50,654 nt of DNA from Methanobacteriota archaeon (GCA_002687935.1 NZBN01000004.1:1-50654), one strand, 5' to 3'. Shown: positions 19,579 to 28,125, counted from the stretch's first letter. Translations and numbers: made by a program. Notes: generated by a model from the letters alone, not told the origin.

Positions 19579-19907
19579 TGGAACAACACTTGCTCGACGC
19601 AAAGGCAGAGGCATTCTCTTATTCTGCAAGATTTCCAGAAAAGCGATGGCGACGAATTGAACTGATGCAGAGAGTTGCAAAGGCGATTCAGAGGACAAGA
19701 GATAGTTGGTGTTTTTCTGATATTATTTATGCAATTGAACTTGCATATGGAGAAGAAACAGTAAACGAAAAACTTGTTGAGACACTTGCACTTGAGGGGG
19801 AAGAGTGGATAAACTCTTCTGAGAATATAGAATCATTGGGAGAAGATGGGATCGAAGAAGCCTTTGCTTTCATCTCTAAGACAGAAGACGACGATCTATA
19901 TTTTTGA
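19578..19907 (+). CDS. Conserved-looking acidic hypothetical protein, coupled to the HTH gene
   Basis: TGATG stop/start overlap with the upstream gene; ORF of 109 aa. Confidence 0.6.
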   Translation: MEQHLLDAKAEAFSYSARFPEKRWRRIELMQRVAKAIQRTRDSWCFSDIIYAIELAYGEETVNEKLVETLALEGEEWINSSENIESLGEDGIEEAFAFISKTEDDDLYF

Positions 19908-19910
19908 ATT

Positions 19911-20054
19911 CTAGTTCTTTCTGAATCTCTGCGGAATTACACGATTGAAAAATTTCTTGTATTTCTTGACTAGAACGGTTCCAAGAACTGCAAGTACGGC
20001 CAGTTTCACTAGAACGTAGATTCCATATACACCGAGTAGTAATTTTATGGGCAT
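19911..20054 (-). CDS. 47-aa single-TM microprotein (not in ORF track)
   Basis: Minus-strand ATG at 20054 reads MPIKLLLGVYGIYVLVKLAVLAVLGTVLVKKYKKFFNRVIPQRFRKN, stop TAG. Confidence 0.5.
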   Translation of the reverse strand: MPIKLLLGVYGIYVLVKLAVLAVLGTVLVKKYKKFFNRVIPQRFRKN

Positions 20055-20134
20055 GATACCTCCGCTACGAGTATTTTTAACTATAAAAGCATTGTGGAAG
20101 CAACATATTTATATCAACCAAAACTATGTGAGTT

Positions 20135-20656
20135 ATGGCAGATTACAAAGACTCAGATATATACAAAGGATATACTAAACCATTTCAGGCTCTCATTAAC
20201 ACTACGTTTAGAAATAAAAGGCGCGAATGGATTATAGTCCCGATGGGAACTGATGAAGAGCATCACTATAAATGGCTGGCAAGCTCATATTTCATACGAG
20301 ATTTATGCAAAGATGCACCACAGAGCGCCCAGTACGGATTCTATACAGTTCTTCCATACATTACAATAATGTGGGAAGGGAGAGGAATAACCTTGAACCA
20401 GGTCAGAGAAACTATTGATGGACAGAATTGGGCAGTATTGTTCAGGAGTGGAAACACCAGAGATAACACTTCTGCATTGTTTGAACAGATTAAAGGTCAT
20501 TTACAAACTCAATTCGGAGCAAGTTATGAAATCATTGAAGGAGTCGAGATTTCAGGAAATGGTTATAATTTGAACAGAGAGCTTAGAGAGAAGCTTGAGA
20601 AACAAATATCAGATTTCAGGCCAGTAAGAAAAATTGGTGTTTTTAAGAAGAAGTAG
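20135..20656 (+). CDS. Hypothetical protein
   Basis: ORF of 173 aa with TATA-like atatttatat upstream. Confidence 0.6.
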   Translation: MADYKDSDIYKGYTKPFQALINTTFRNKRREWIIVPMGTDEEHHYKWLASSYFIRDLCKDAPQSAQYGFYTVLPYITIMWEGRGITLNQVRETIDGQNWAVLFRSGNTRDNTSALFEQIKGHLQTQFGASYEIIEGVEISGNGYNLNRELREKLEKQISDFRPVRKIGVFKKK

Positions 20657-20669
20657 CTAAAGTTCGCTT

Positions 20670-22283
20670 TTATTCTTCCTCTTCAGAAGCTCCACTTTCA
20701 ATCCATTTATTTAGAAATTCTGCTGCAAGAGCTTTTATCCTCATAACTTCTTTGTTGTAGGATTTTCCGTAAGAATACTTTTCTGAATATTCCCCAAAGT
20801 TGTGCTTTGCAGTATCAAAATACTCTGCAATATCGTCAGAACCCATATTTTCAAGGCTATCAATATGAAGTAGCCCCATTGCAGTTCGACGCCAACGCTG
20901 ATACTTTTCTGTGATTTCAGTAGCGTTCATCTCCTTCCATTCCCCTTCTGAAAGGGCGTCCGAAAAATCTTTCCACTCAGAGGGTATGTCCCCCTTCTTT
21001 TTGTAGTCCCTAGTCTTCCCCTCAAAAGGATCGAAAACAGGTGGAATATAACCAAGGGGTAGTAAGCCTGAAAGTATAACAGGTGGCTCAACAAGAAGCT
21101 TCAGAAGAAGCTCTTCAGTAATCCACACATAACCCCCTTCTCCAAAGCCCTTACCCCAACTATTCCTGATTTTGAAAGCCTTGACTCCACCACCTTTGTG
21201 TGGATAGTGTGAGTGGTAACCAACAATCGTCATTGCATGACATTCGTCTTTACCACCTGAAGTTTTTGTATAAAGAGATTTTGTATGATGGTTGAAATTT
21301 CCATAAGTATCCATAGCTATGTATATTGGGTCTCCTTGTTTCAGCCAAGATATCCACTCTGAAGTGTCAGTTCTGGAAAGTTTTAATGACTTCTGTGCAC
21401 CCCTTCGTCTTGCATCGTCTTCTATAATAGTAGCATTTTCAGGTTCCTCTGTAGGATTCTTTTTGAACTTATTTGGCTCATCTGATTCTTGATCCTTGTA
21501 GCTCCACAAAGCCTCGGTGCAAATTCCTTTATATGAAGCACGTGATTCATCTGTAATGCATGAAAAAATATTTTGAGTTAAGCTACCCACATCAGAATTT
21601 TTAGCTTCAACCCCTCTCCCGAAATAGTAAAGGAAGAGAGGAGAAAGTACCTCACTCTTTCCGTCAATATTGTGGTAGTATTCCACCATACAAGAGGCAG
21701 CAAATGCAGCGCAGGAACCTAGCCCCCCTTGTGACCTTACACCCAGAAAATTTTCAGAAAGGTCAATTAAAATTTCTTCAGTATTAATTTCTTCTTTTTC
21801 GGAATCTGATAGCTCATCAGCCTCCTCTATTTCATCGAGGTCTTCGTCGACGTGGAGCTGAGGCTCTTCACGCTTTTCATCCGGCATATCTGGATCACTA
21901 TCTACAGAGTCTGCCAAATCTACCAGACCTTCAGGGTCTATTCCCTCTCGTCGCTCGCCAGCGTCTTCTTCATCCGCAGGCGCAGGAGGAGTAGGTCTTC
22001 TTCTGCCAGGTCCTCCGTCAAAGCCTAATCGACGAAATAAGAAAATAAGTGCCACTACAGCTACCAGGAGGATAATTATTCCAGAGCCGCCCCCTCCGCC
22101 GCCAGTTGCTCCGCCACTGCTTCCGCCACTAACAGCAGAACCTCCACCTCCGCCGAAGGAAATACCACCAAAACTCTCCATTATGCCCAGACCAAGGAGT
22201 CTGTCAGCAAAGAAGAGTGCGCCTATAATTACAATAAGGACTATGAGGATTTTACCAAATTTCCCATACTTTTTCTTAAACAT
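20670..22283 (-). CDS. Membrane-anchored papain-like (C1 family) cysteine protease
   Basis: SQGGLGSCAAFAASCMVEYY (Q, C), DECHAMTIVGY (H), KIRNSWGKGFGEGGYVWI (N); two N-terminal TM segments separated by a Gly-rich loop. Confidence 0.85.
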   Translation of the reverse strand: MFKKKYGKFGKILIVLIVIIGALFFADRLLGLGIMESFGGISFGGGGGSAVSGGSSGGATGGGGGGSGIIILLVAVVALIFLFRRLGFDGGPGRRRPTPPAPADEEDAGERREGIDPEGLVDLADSVDSDPDMPDEKREEPQLHVDEDLDEIEEADELSDSEKEEINTEEILIDLSENFLGVRSQGGLGSCAAFAASCMVEYYHNIDGKSEVLSPLFLYYFGRGVEAKNSDVGSLTQNIFSCITDESRASYKGICTEALWSYKDQESDEPNKFKKNPTEEPENATIIEDDARRRGAQKSLKLSRTDTSEWISWLKQGDPIYIAMDTYGNFNHHTKSLYTKTSGGKDECHAMTIVGYHSHYPHKGGGVKAFKIRNSWGKGFGEGGYVWITEELLLKLLVEPPVILSGLLPLGYIPPVFDPFEGKTRDYKKKGDIPSEWKDFSDALSEGEWKEMNATEITEKYQRWRRTAMGLLHIDSLENMGSDDIAEYFDTAKHNFGEYSEKYSYGKSYNKEVMRIKALAAEFLNKWIESGASEEEE

Positions 22284-22344
22284 CGTATAATATTAAGGAA
22301 CTTTATAGCTATAATAGTTTTTCAAATTGAATTTTGAAAAAAAG

Positions 22345-22438
22345 TCCCCCCGGCTGGATTTGAACCTGCAACCTTCCGGTATCAGCACATACTGATGACG
22401 TTCTACAGCCGGACGCTCTGCCATTGAGCTACAGGGGG
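22345..22438 (-). tRNA. tRNA-Tyr(GTA) with intron
   Basis: Starts CCCCCTGTAGCTC; anticodon loop CTGTAGA interrupted by about 22 nt before CCGGA; C1-G72 pair. Confidence 0.9.
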
Positions 22439-22674
22439 ATAACATTTTGATGAATGTTTGCTTATTTAAATCTAGTGGGGTGCTTGCTTGTCTCGATGCT
22501 ATTATAGTTTAGTTCTGGCAAAGCTTATTTGGGAAGTATTATACTTATCTTTTTAAGCCTTGAATTATGGAGAAAATATACTTTTTTCATAATCTCCCTT
22601 GCATTATTTAACTGATCTTTAGTAAGACATTATTATATCAGAACGGAGTGAAATGGTTGAAGAGGGGAGTGTAG

Positions 22675-22748
22675 TGGGCCCGACCGGATTTGAACCGGCG
22701 ACCTTTACCATGTGAAGGTAACGTCATACCGAGCTAGACCACAGGCCC
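22675..22748 (-). tRNA. tRNA-Val(CAC)
   Basis: GGGCCTGTGGTCTAGC...TTACC-TTCACAT-GGTAA...GCCGGTTCAAATCCGGTCGGGCCC. Confidence 0.94.
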
Positions 22749-22760
22749 ACAAGTATTCTT

Positions 22761-22801
22761 TGGGTAGGGGTTACGCGCTTGCGCGTCTGACCACAGGCCC
22801 A
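22761..22801 (-). repeat. Stem-loop element 4 with a copy of the tRNA-Val 5' end: TGGGCCTGTGGTCAG-ACGCG-CAAG-CGCGT-AACCCCTACCCA
   Basis: TGGGCCTGTGGTC is identical to the tRNA-Val start plus the preceding T; inner 5-bp stem; TCAGA...TAACCC flanks as in elements 1-3. Confidence 0.75.
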
Positions 22802-22816
22802 TCTGCATTCAATCGT

Positions 22817-23386
22817 TTAAAGCCAATCACCAGAAGGTCGCTCTTTTGGCTTCTCATCTTCTGCAGACTCTGTAGCTTCGCTTGTCTCTGCTACAGGGGC
22901 TTCATCTGACGATGAACCAGGAAGGTCGAAAAATGCAAAGCTCGAAGGTGACTCTGTAGAAGCAGGCATAGCAGCTCCGCTTTTGACAAGAGCTTCAGGA
23001 TATTTTATTCCAAGCACCCTCAGAGCAAGATAGGCGGCATTTTTTCCATTATCAACGCCGACAGCCGCAACTGGAACTCCGGCAGGCATCTGTACTGTCG
23101 AAAGAAGGCTGTCCAGACCTCCGAGTTTTGCATCTACTGGAACTCCGATAACTGGTTTCGCGGTTATGCTTGCAACAAATCCTGGAAGTGCAGCAGAAAG
23201 ACTGGCCACGCAAATAAAAACATCTGATGCGGAATCCAGCACTATTTCTCGAACTCTGTCAGGATTTTTGTGTGCAGAAGAGACTTCACAAAGATAGGGA
23301 ACTTCGTAGACATCCAGAACTTTTTTTACAGACTCGGCTATATGCATATCTGTTTCCGAGCCGACTAATAGTGTTATGTGCTTCAT
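22817..23386 (-). CDS. purE: PurE-like 5-(carboxyamino)imidazole ribonucleotide mutase/AIR carboxylase
   Basis: LLVGSETDMHIAESV...VSSAHKNPDRV...KPVIGVPVDAKLGGLDSLLSTVQMPAGVPVAAVGVDNGKNAAYLALRVL; start at MKHITLL. Confidence 0.88.
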   Translation of the reverse strand: MKHITLLVGSETDMHIAESVKKVLDVYEVPYLCEVSSAHKNPDRVREIVLDSASDVFICVASLSAALPGFVASITAKPVIGVPVDAKLGGLDSLLSTVQMPAGVPVAAVGVDNGKNAAYLALRVLGIKYPEALVKSGAAMPASTESPSSFAFFDLPGSSSDEAPVAETSEATESAEDEKPKERPSGDWL

Positions 23387-24297
23387 TCGATTGCCTCTTG
23401 CACGCTTTTTGCGAGCAGCTTCTCCATTGTTGGAAGACCTTCTCTTGCACCCATGTGCTGGATACATAAGGATGCAACTTTGCTTCCCATTTTTCCAGAC
23501 TCAGACAAAGTCCGTCCAGCAAGGATTCCGGCAAGGAATCCTGCGGCGTAGGCATCACCTGAACCTGTGCTGTCCACCACATTTGCAGGATATGTTGGGA
23601 TATTATATGACTCTTTCCTTGATGCGACATAGGAACCTTCCTTGCCACGAGTTACAGCAATTCTTTTGACTCCCAGCTTGAAGAGCCGGCTACACGCGCC
23701 TTCGTAGGACTCGTCCATGAGATATTTTATTTCCTCCTCATTTATGAGAAGGATGTCCGTCTTTTTGAGTATTGGAATTAATTCACTGTAACCGAAATGG
23801 GACATTACCTTGCCAGGAGAAAAACTTAGTTTTGTTTTTCCCAGTTTCTTGACAAGAGCCTTTTGAAGGTCCAGTTTACTGGAATCAACAAAGGAAGACA
23901 TATGAAAATATTTTGCCTTCTTAATTTGCTCAGTATTTATGTCACTTAGCTCGAGCTCTTTTGCCACGCCAGAATCTCTGTAAAAAGTTGAGGCACCAGA
24001 TTTATCAATTATAGCAAGTATTTTAGAAGTCTGCCCTTTTTTCTTTGAAACTCCTGATATTTTGACAGACTCTTTTTTGAGAATTTCCATAATATCCTTT
24101 CCTGCAGAATCAGAACCTACAACACCCAAAGCGGCTGTTTTGAAACCTAATCTTGAAAGTCCGACAAGAGTATTTGCGGCTGAACCGCCTGCCTCTTCTT
24201 TTTGTTCAAGTATACAAGCCTCTCGACCGTATGATGCAGAATCAACCCTATACAGAATATCCGTATTCAGATTTCCGAAGCCGATTACATCAGACAT
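23383..24297 (-). CDS. PfkB-family carbohydrate/nucleoside kinase
   Basis: EAGGSAANTLVGLSRLG...GVVGSDSAGKDI...VDSTGSGDAYAAGFLAGIL. Confidence 0.9.
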   Translation of the reverse strand: MSDVIGFGNLNTDILYRVDSASYGREACILEQKEEAGGSAANTLVGLSRLGFKTAALGVVGSDSAGKDIMEILKKESVKISGVSKKKGQTSKILAIIDKSGASTFYRDSGVAKELELSDINTEQIKKAKYFHMSSFVDSSKLDLQKALVKKLGKTKLSFSPGKVMSHFGYSELIPILKKTDILLINEEEIKYLMDESYEGACSRLFKLGVKRIAVTRGKEGSYVASRKESYNIPTYPANVVDSTGSGDAYAAGFLAGILAGRTLSESGKMGSKVASLCIQHMGAREGLPTMEKLLAKSVQEAIE

Positions 24298-25588
24298 TTT
24301 GAATTTCCTCCATTTTTTTCATAGCTTTCTGAGCAAGTCCTATAGTCCCTATATCCTTTCTATAGAATATGTTTTCGGACTTTACTGCAGAAATAGCGGA
24401 CTCAACTAAATCTTCCGAATCCTCGTGAGAGTCTTCTAAAGCAAGAATCGCGAGTGACCTACCTTCAGAGGTGTATAATTTCCCGTTCTTGATATTGACA
24501 CTATTGTAGTACAGCTCGGCGCCTGCCTTAGATATTTTATCCTCGTCAACACTAAGAGAGACACCAATCTTCGGTTTTTCCGGATAGCCAACAGGAACTA
24601 AATATTTGCAAACAGATGCCTTCTTTTTGAATTCTATGCTTGGCCATAATTTCCCCTCGAGAATGGACATACACAAGTGAGAAAAATCTGTCTTTAGAAG
24701 AGATAAGACATTGAGTGCTTCAGGATCTCCAAAACCGGCAGAAATATCAAGAAGTTTTGGACCCCCTGCAGTCATCACAAAGCGAGCGCAGAGAACCCCC
24801 TTATAGACTGAATTGTGTTCTGATTTCAAAGCTCTTAGAAGTTTTTGGAGAATTGACAAAGAATTTTCTGCATCCTCAGTGCTGATATATGGCAGAAGGT
24901 GGTTTGACTCAGAATAAGTTCCTACATCTTCACTTAAGTGGATTTTGTCATTTTCTGAGATTTTGTAACTCTTTACAAGAGGCATTGGAGAGAGTGTTTC
25001 ACCGTCAGTGAAAACCTGTAAAGTAAATTTTTCCCCTTCTGCTTTTTCCTGGAGAACAACTGAGGTAGAACCGGAAGACTTGTCCCCAATCGATCTGTAA
25101 GCGTATTCCCTGGCAAGGTAGGGGGTTTCAAAGTGATTTTCTGGACTTTCGGAAGTGCTGACAGAAAGAGAAGTTCCAATATCTCTGAATGCATTATTGA
25201 TTTCGTGACGGCTTTCACATGCAGCAAATTTCAGGGAGGCTTCAGAAGCATGATCCTGAATAAAAAATCTGAAGAAGGCAGAGTCCCAATCCAGCCTTGC
25301 TCCGGCTCTGCTTGGAGCCACTACCTGGAAACCGGCTTCTGAAAGAGCATCACCAACGCCGGCGGCGATAACAGTCCCCGGACCAATGAATATGTAATCA
25401 GGGATGACGTGTCTGGCAAAGAGGATTGCTTCATTAGCATCAAGAATATTGCCTACTTTTATTTCAGAAGCGAGGGAAGAAATTCCCGGATTGTCTAAGG
25501 AGACAAAAGCATAAAGCTCGGAACCTTCGACCATCCTTTTTGCTATGGCGTGCTCGCGAGCACCACCACCTATAAGAAGCGACTTCAT
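24290..25588 (-). CDS. Divergent PurD-like phosphoribosylamine-glycine ligase (ATP-grasp)
   Basis: IGGGAREHAIAKRM; ISAGFGDPEALNVLSLLKTD; ATP-grasp organisation. Confidence 0.75.
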   Translation of the reverse strand: MKSLLIGGGAREHAIAKRMVEGSELYAFVSLDNPGISSLASEIKVGNILDANEAILFARHVIPDYIFIGPGTVIAAGVGDALSEAGFQVVAPSRAGARLDWDSAFFRFFIQDHASEASLKFAACESRHEINNAFRDIGTSLSVSTSESPENHFETPYLAREYAYRSIGDKSSGSTSVVLQEKAEGEKFTLQVFTDGETLSPMPLVKSYKISENDKIHLSEDVGTYSESNHLLPYISTEDAENSLSILQKLLRALKSEHNSVYKGVLCARFVMTAGGPKLLDISAGFGDPEALNVLSLLKTDFSHLCMSILEGKLWPSIEFKKKASVCKYLVPVGYPEKPKIGVSLSVDEDKISKAGAELYYNSVNIKNGKLYTSEGRSLAILALEDSHEDSEDLVESAISAVKSENIFYRKDIGTIGLAQKAMKKMEEIQNV

Positions 25589-25629
25589 CCCAACCTCAAG
25601 ACAAATAAGAAAGGACTCTTATTAAACTT

Positions 25630-26004
25630 TTATCTGGAGGCGATGATGTGGCAGTCTTCAACAGAAACTTCAACAAAGTGTGTCGCCTCTCCATTTATGT
25701 AAGACTCACATTGATTAGACTGATCTCTGTCAACTTCTTCACGCGGATCGTGACCGGAATCACATACCCAGCCTTCAACTATGCTGTTTGAGAGACAGGG
25801 ACCTACACTTAAATCCTGACCTGCAGATTTGGAATCCTGGCAGAGTTTAACGCAAAGACTTTGAGGATTTTCAAGTAAATTACCCCCTACATTTGGAATA
25901 ACGATTTCACTGACACCCTGATAGAGATTTTCCTCAGCACTCGAACCGGCCAGACAGCCTGAAATTAGAAGTGGAAATACCATAATAAGAACTAATTTTT
26001 TCAT
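25630..26004 (-). CDS. Putative lipoprotein
   Basis: MKKLVLIMVFPLLISGCLAGSS lipobox; several Cys. Confidence 0.6.
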   Translation of the reverse strand: MKKLVLIMVFPLLISGCLAGSSAEENLYQGVSEIVIPNVGGNLLENPQSLCVKLCQDSKSAGQDLSVGPCLSNSIVEGWVCDSGHDPREEVDRDQSNQCESYINGEATHFVEVSVEDCHIIASR

Positions 26005-26028
26005 AAACTGACTATTGTAGAGAACTTT

Positions 26029-26559
26029 TTAAGACTTTGGGAGCCACATTTCAAGGATGATAATATCAGAATATACTCCATCTCTTTTCGAGTGTTTCTT
26101 GCGGGAAGCAACTCTTGAAAATCCAAGTTTTTCGTAGAATTTCAAAGCCCCTTCATTATTGGAGTCGCAGTAAAGTTCTACAAGTTCCAGACCCAAGTCT
26201 TTTGCCGAGTCAAGAGTCTTTTCAAAGAGTAATTTTGCTAAGCCGCTACCGCGCCAATTAACTGAAACACTTATGTCCATAATGGCTACGTGGTCCATAG
26301 CACTTTTCTTCATAAAGTCTCTGTTGATTCCACAGATACCGATAATTTTACCGTCGTGCAGGGCGACAAGGGTCACTCCTCTGTCAGTTTCACGCATTTC
26401 CTGAACGTAGGAAAGAAATTTCTGCTCTTCTTCGAGTGTAAATTTTTCAAGATGGGCTATGTAAGCATCCTCATCAATGAGGCAATTTATGTATTCCATA
26501 CAAATTTCAGCGTCTTCGATAGAGGGCTGCCTGAATTCAACTTCACTGAGATTCATCAA
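26029..26559 (-). CDS. GNAT-family N-acetyltransferase
   Basis: MDISVSVNWRGSGLAKLLFEKTLDSAKDLGLELVELYCDSNNEGALKFYEKLGFSRV. Confidence 0.88.
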   Translation of the reverse strand: MMNLSEVEFRQPSIEDAEICMEYINCLIDEDAYIAHLEKFTLEEEQKFLSYVQEMRETDRGVTLVALHDGKIIGICGINRDFMKKSAMDHVAIMDISVSVNWRGSGLAKLLFEKTLDSAKDLGLELVELYCDSNNEGALKFYEKLGFSRVASRKKHSKRDGVYSDIIILEMWLPKS

Positions 26560-26873
26560 TTTCTCCTGAATTGTTCAAGTTGGCGCCTTTCCTCAGCAGG
26601 CATATGCTGCTTCTTTTGGAGTCCCTTGAAGTTGTTCTGAACTCCTTTGAACTTCTGAAGGACTCTTCCAGTGTCAACTTGAGGACCATCAGGGAAGAGA
26701 ACTTTCGAGCACTCTTCTACAAGATCCAAAAGGTCACGAAGAGAGTATGCTATTGCATCCTCAGTGCTCTCTCCTGGATATTTGTTAACCAGCTTAAGGT
26801 TTCTCTGATGGTAGTCAAAAAATTCCTGCAACCACAAGTATGCTTGGGTCCATTCTTCAAATTTGCGTGCCAT
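26556..26873 (-). CDS. Hypothetical protein coupled to the GNAT gene
   Basis: 4-bp overlap with the GNAT ORF. Confidence 0.55.
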   Translation of the reverse strand: MARKFEEWTQAYLWLQEFFDYHQRNLKLVNKYPGESTEDAIAYSLRDLLDLVEECSKVLFPDGPQVDTGRVLQKFKGVQNNFKGLQKKQHMPAEERRQLEQFRRN

Positions 26874-26949
26874 ATTTTTCTTTAGGTTTAACAGAATAAA
26901 TACCTTTCATGAAGACAGAAATATATAGGAGAGACAACAAATTCAAGAC

Positions 26950-27276
26950 ATGAGTAAGGAAGATAAGGAACTGGAAGAAAATATCAAGGATATGTGGAAG
27001 AGGCTGAGGATAACTTACAATTCTACAATACAGGAATATATTGAAGCTCTTACAGGACATATAAAAAATCTTGAAAGAAGAAGAGAGTCCCCTCAAGAAA
27101 AATTAAAAGCTGTACAAAAAAGAGTTGATAAGATAAATGAAGAACTACAAGAAATAGATGACGAAATTGTTTTTGCTAAGGGTGAACAAGCAAAATATTT
27201 TACACTAAAACTTGAGAGAGGAGAAAGGACCAAACTAGGAGAGATAAAAATATCTGAGAAAAGAGACAGAAATTAA
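26950..27276 (+). CDS. Predicted coiled-coil protein
   Basis: Charged, heptad-like 108-aa ORF. Confidence 0.5.
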   Translation: MSKEDKELEENIKDMWKRLRITYNSTIQEYIEALTGHIKNLERRRESPQEKLKAVQKRVDKINEELQEIDDEIVFAKGEQAKYFTLKLERGERTKLGEIKISEKRDRN

Positions 27277-27280
27277 AGAA

Positions 27281-27649
27281 TTATCTGGATTTGGATTTTC
27301 TCCTGTTTCTTTGGCTTCTTCTTCGTTTATCCTTACTGAGGAGAGTTACCCACTGACTGTGAGTTTTACTGTCCATTGAAGGTAAATTATTTACAACCTC
27401 AGAAACACCTTTGAGAAAATCTTCAACTCTTATTTCAGAATCACCAACTGAAGATGACAGAAGCTCGCGATTTTGCTTCCTCCAGTTATCAATTAGTAAA
27501 ATAAGTTTCATTTTTTCATCATCTAGTATATATTCTCTGTTGCTTGTTCTTGTAAAAACAGGAGCAACTAAAGCATTTATTTCTGCAAGACGAGAATCCA
27601 GCTGAAGAAGATGCAGATCATTTATACTTACGCTCTTTTTTGAGGACAT
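27281..27649 (-). CDS. Hypothetical protein with basic Arg/Ser-rich C-terminus
   Basis: ORF ending KDKRRRSQRNRRKSKSR. Confidence 0.45.
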   Translation of the reverse strand: MSSKKSVSINDLHLLQLDSRLAEINALVAPVFTRTSNREYILDDEKMKLILLIDNWRKQNRELLSSSVGDSEIRVEDFLKGVSEVVNNLPSMDSKTHSQWVTLLSKDKRRRSQRNRRKSKSR

Positions 27650-27724
27650 AATTATTGTAATTCCTAGATGTATTTAAAGAATTCGATAAAAGCACAAACT
27701 GGGCGCTGAATTTGATAACTTACA

Positions 27725-27741
27725 CCCCGACTGGGACCCAG
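27725..27741. repeat. Partial copy of the tRNA-Glu 3' region lacking the T-loop (ccccgactggga-cccag)
   Basis: Matches tRNA-Glu from 27807 exactly apart from a 6-nt ttcgaa deletion. Confidence 0.7.
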
Positions 27742-27804
27742 AAGCACTTTTTTAGAAAAAAAGTTGCACAAAAAACCCCTCGCTTCGCTCGGGAGTAAAC
27801 CAAG

Positions 27805-27879
27805 CGCCCCGACTGGGATTCGAACCCAGGTCACCAGGATGAAAACCTAGTATGATTGGCCGGACTACACCATCGGGGC
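27805..27879 (-). tRNA. tRNA-Glu(TTC)
   Basis: GCCCCGATGGTGTAGTCCGGCCAATCAT; anticodon stem-loop CTAGG-TTTTCAT-CCTGG; discriminator G. Confidence 0.94.
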
Positions 27880-27882
27880 ATG

Positions 27883-27985
27883 TGGGCCAGCCGAGATTTG
27901 AACTCGGGACCTCGCGCTTTCTTAAGCGAGTGTACGAAACGACGCCTTATAAGACGCGCGCTCCACCAGGCTAAGCTACTGGCCC
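27883..27985 (-). tRNA. tRNA-Ile(TAT) with intron of about 29 nt
   Basis: GGGCCAGTAGCTTAGCCTGGTGGAGCG-CGCGT-CTTATA[intron]A-GCGCG-AGGTC-CCGAGTTCAAATCTCGG-CTGGCCC-A; short variable loop. Confidence 0.8.
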
Positions 27986-28125
27986 ATGATACGCAAACTT
28001 ACCAGTGCCCCCATCACCATCGAAAAGAGGCACGCGGCTTCGCTGAGATTAGGTTCGTATTATTCCTATCTCAACTGAGCTGTGCATGACAGTATAGGGG
28101 AAATGCTCTCTTAAATAGTTTTCAC

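Noticed and set aside
27856-28089. 77-aa plus-strand ORF
   Set aside because: Lies across tRNA-Glu and tRNA-Ile on the opposite strand; not a credible gene.
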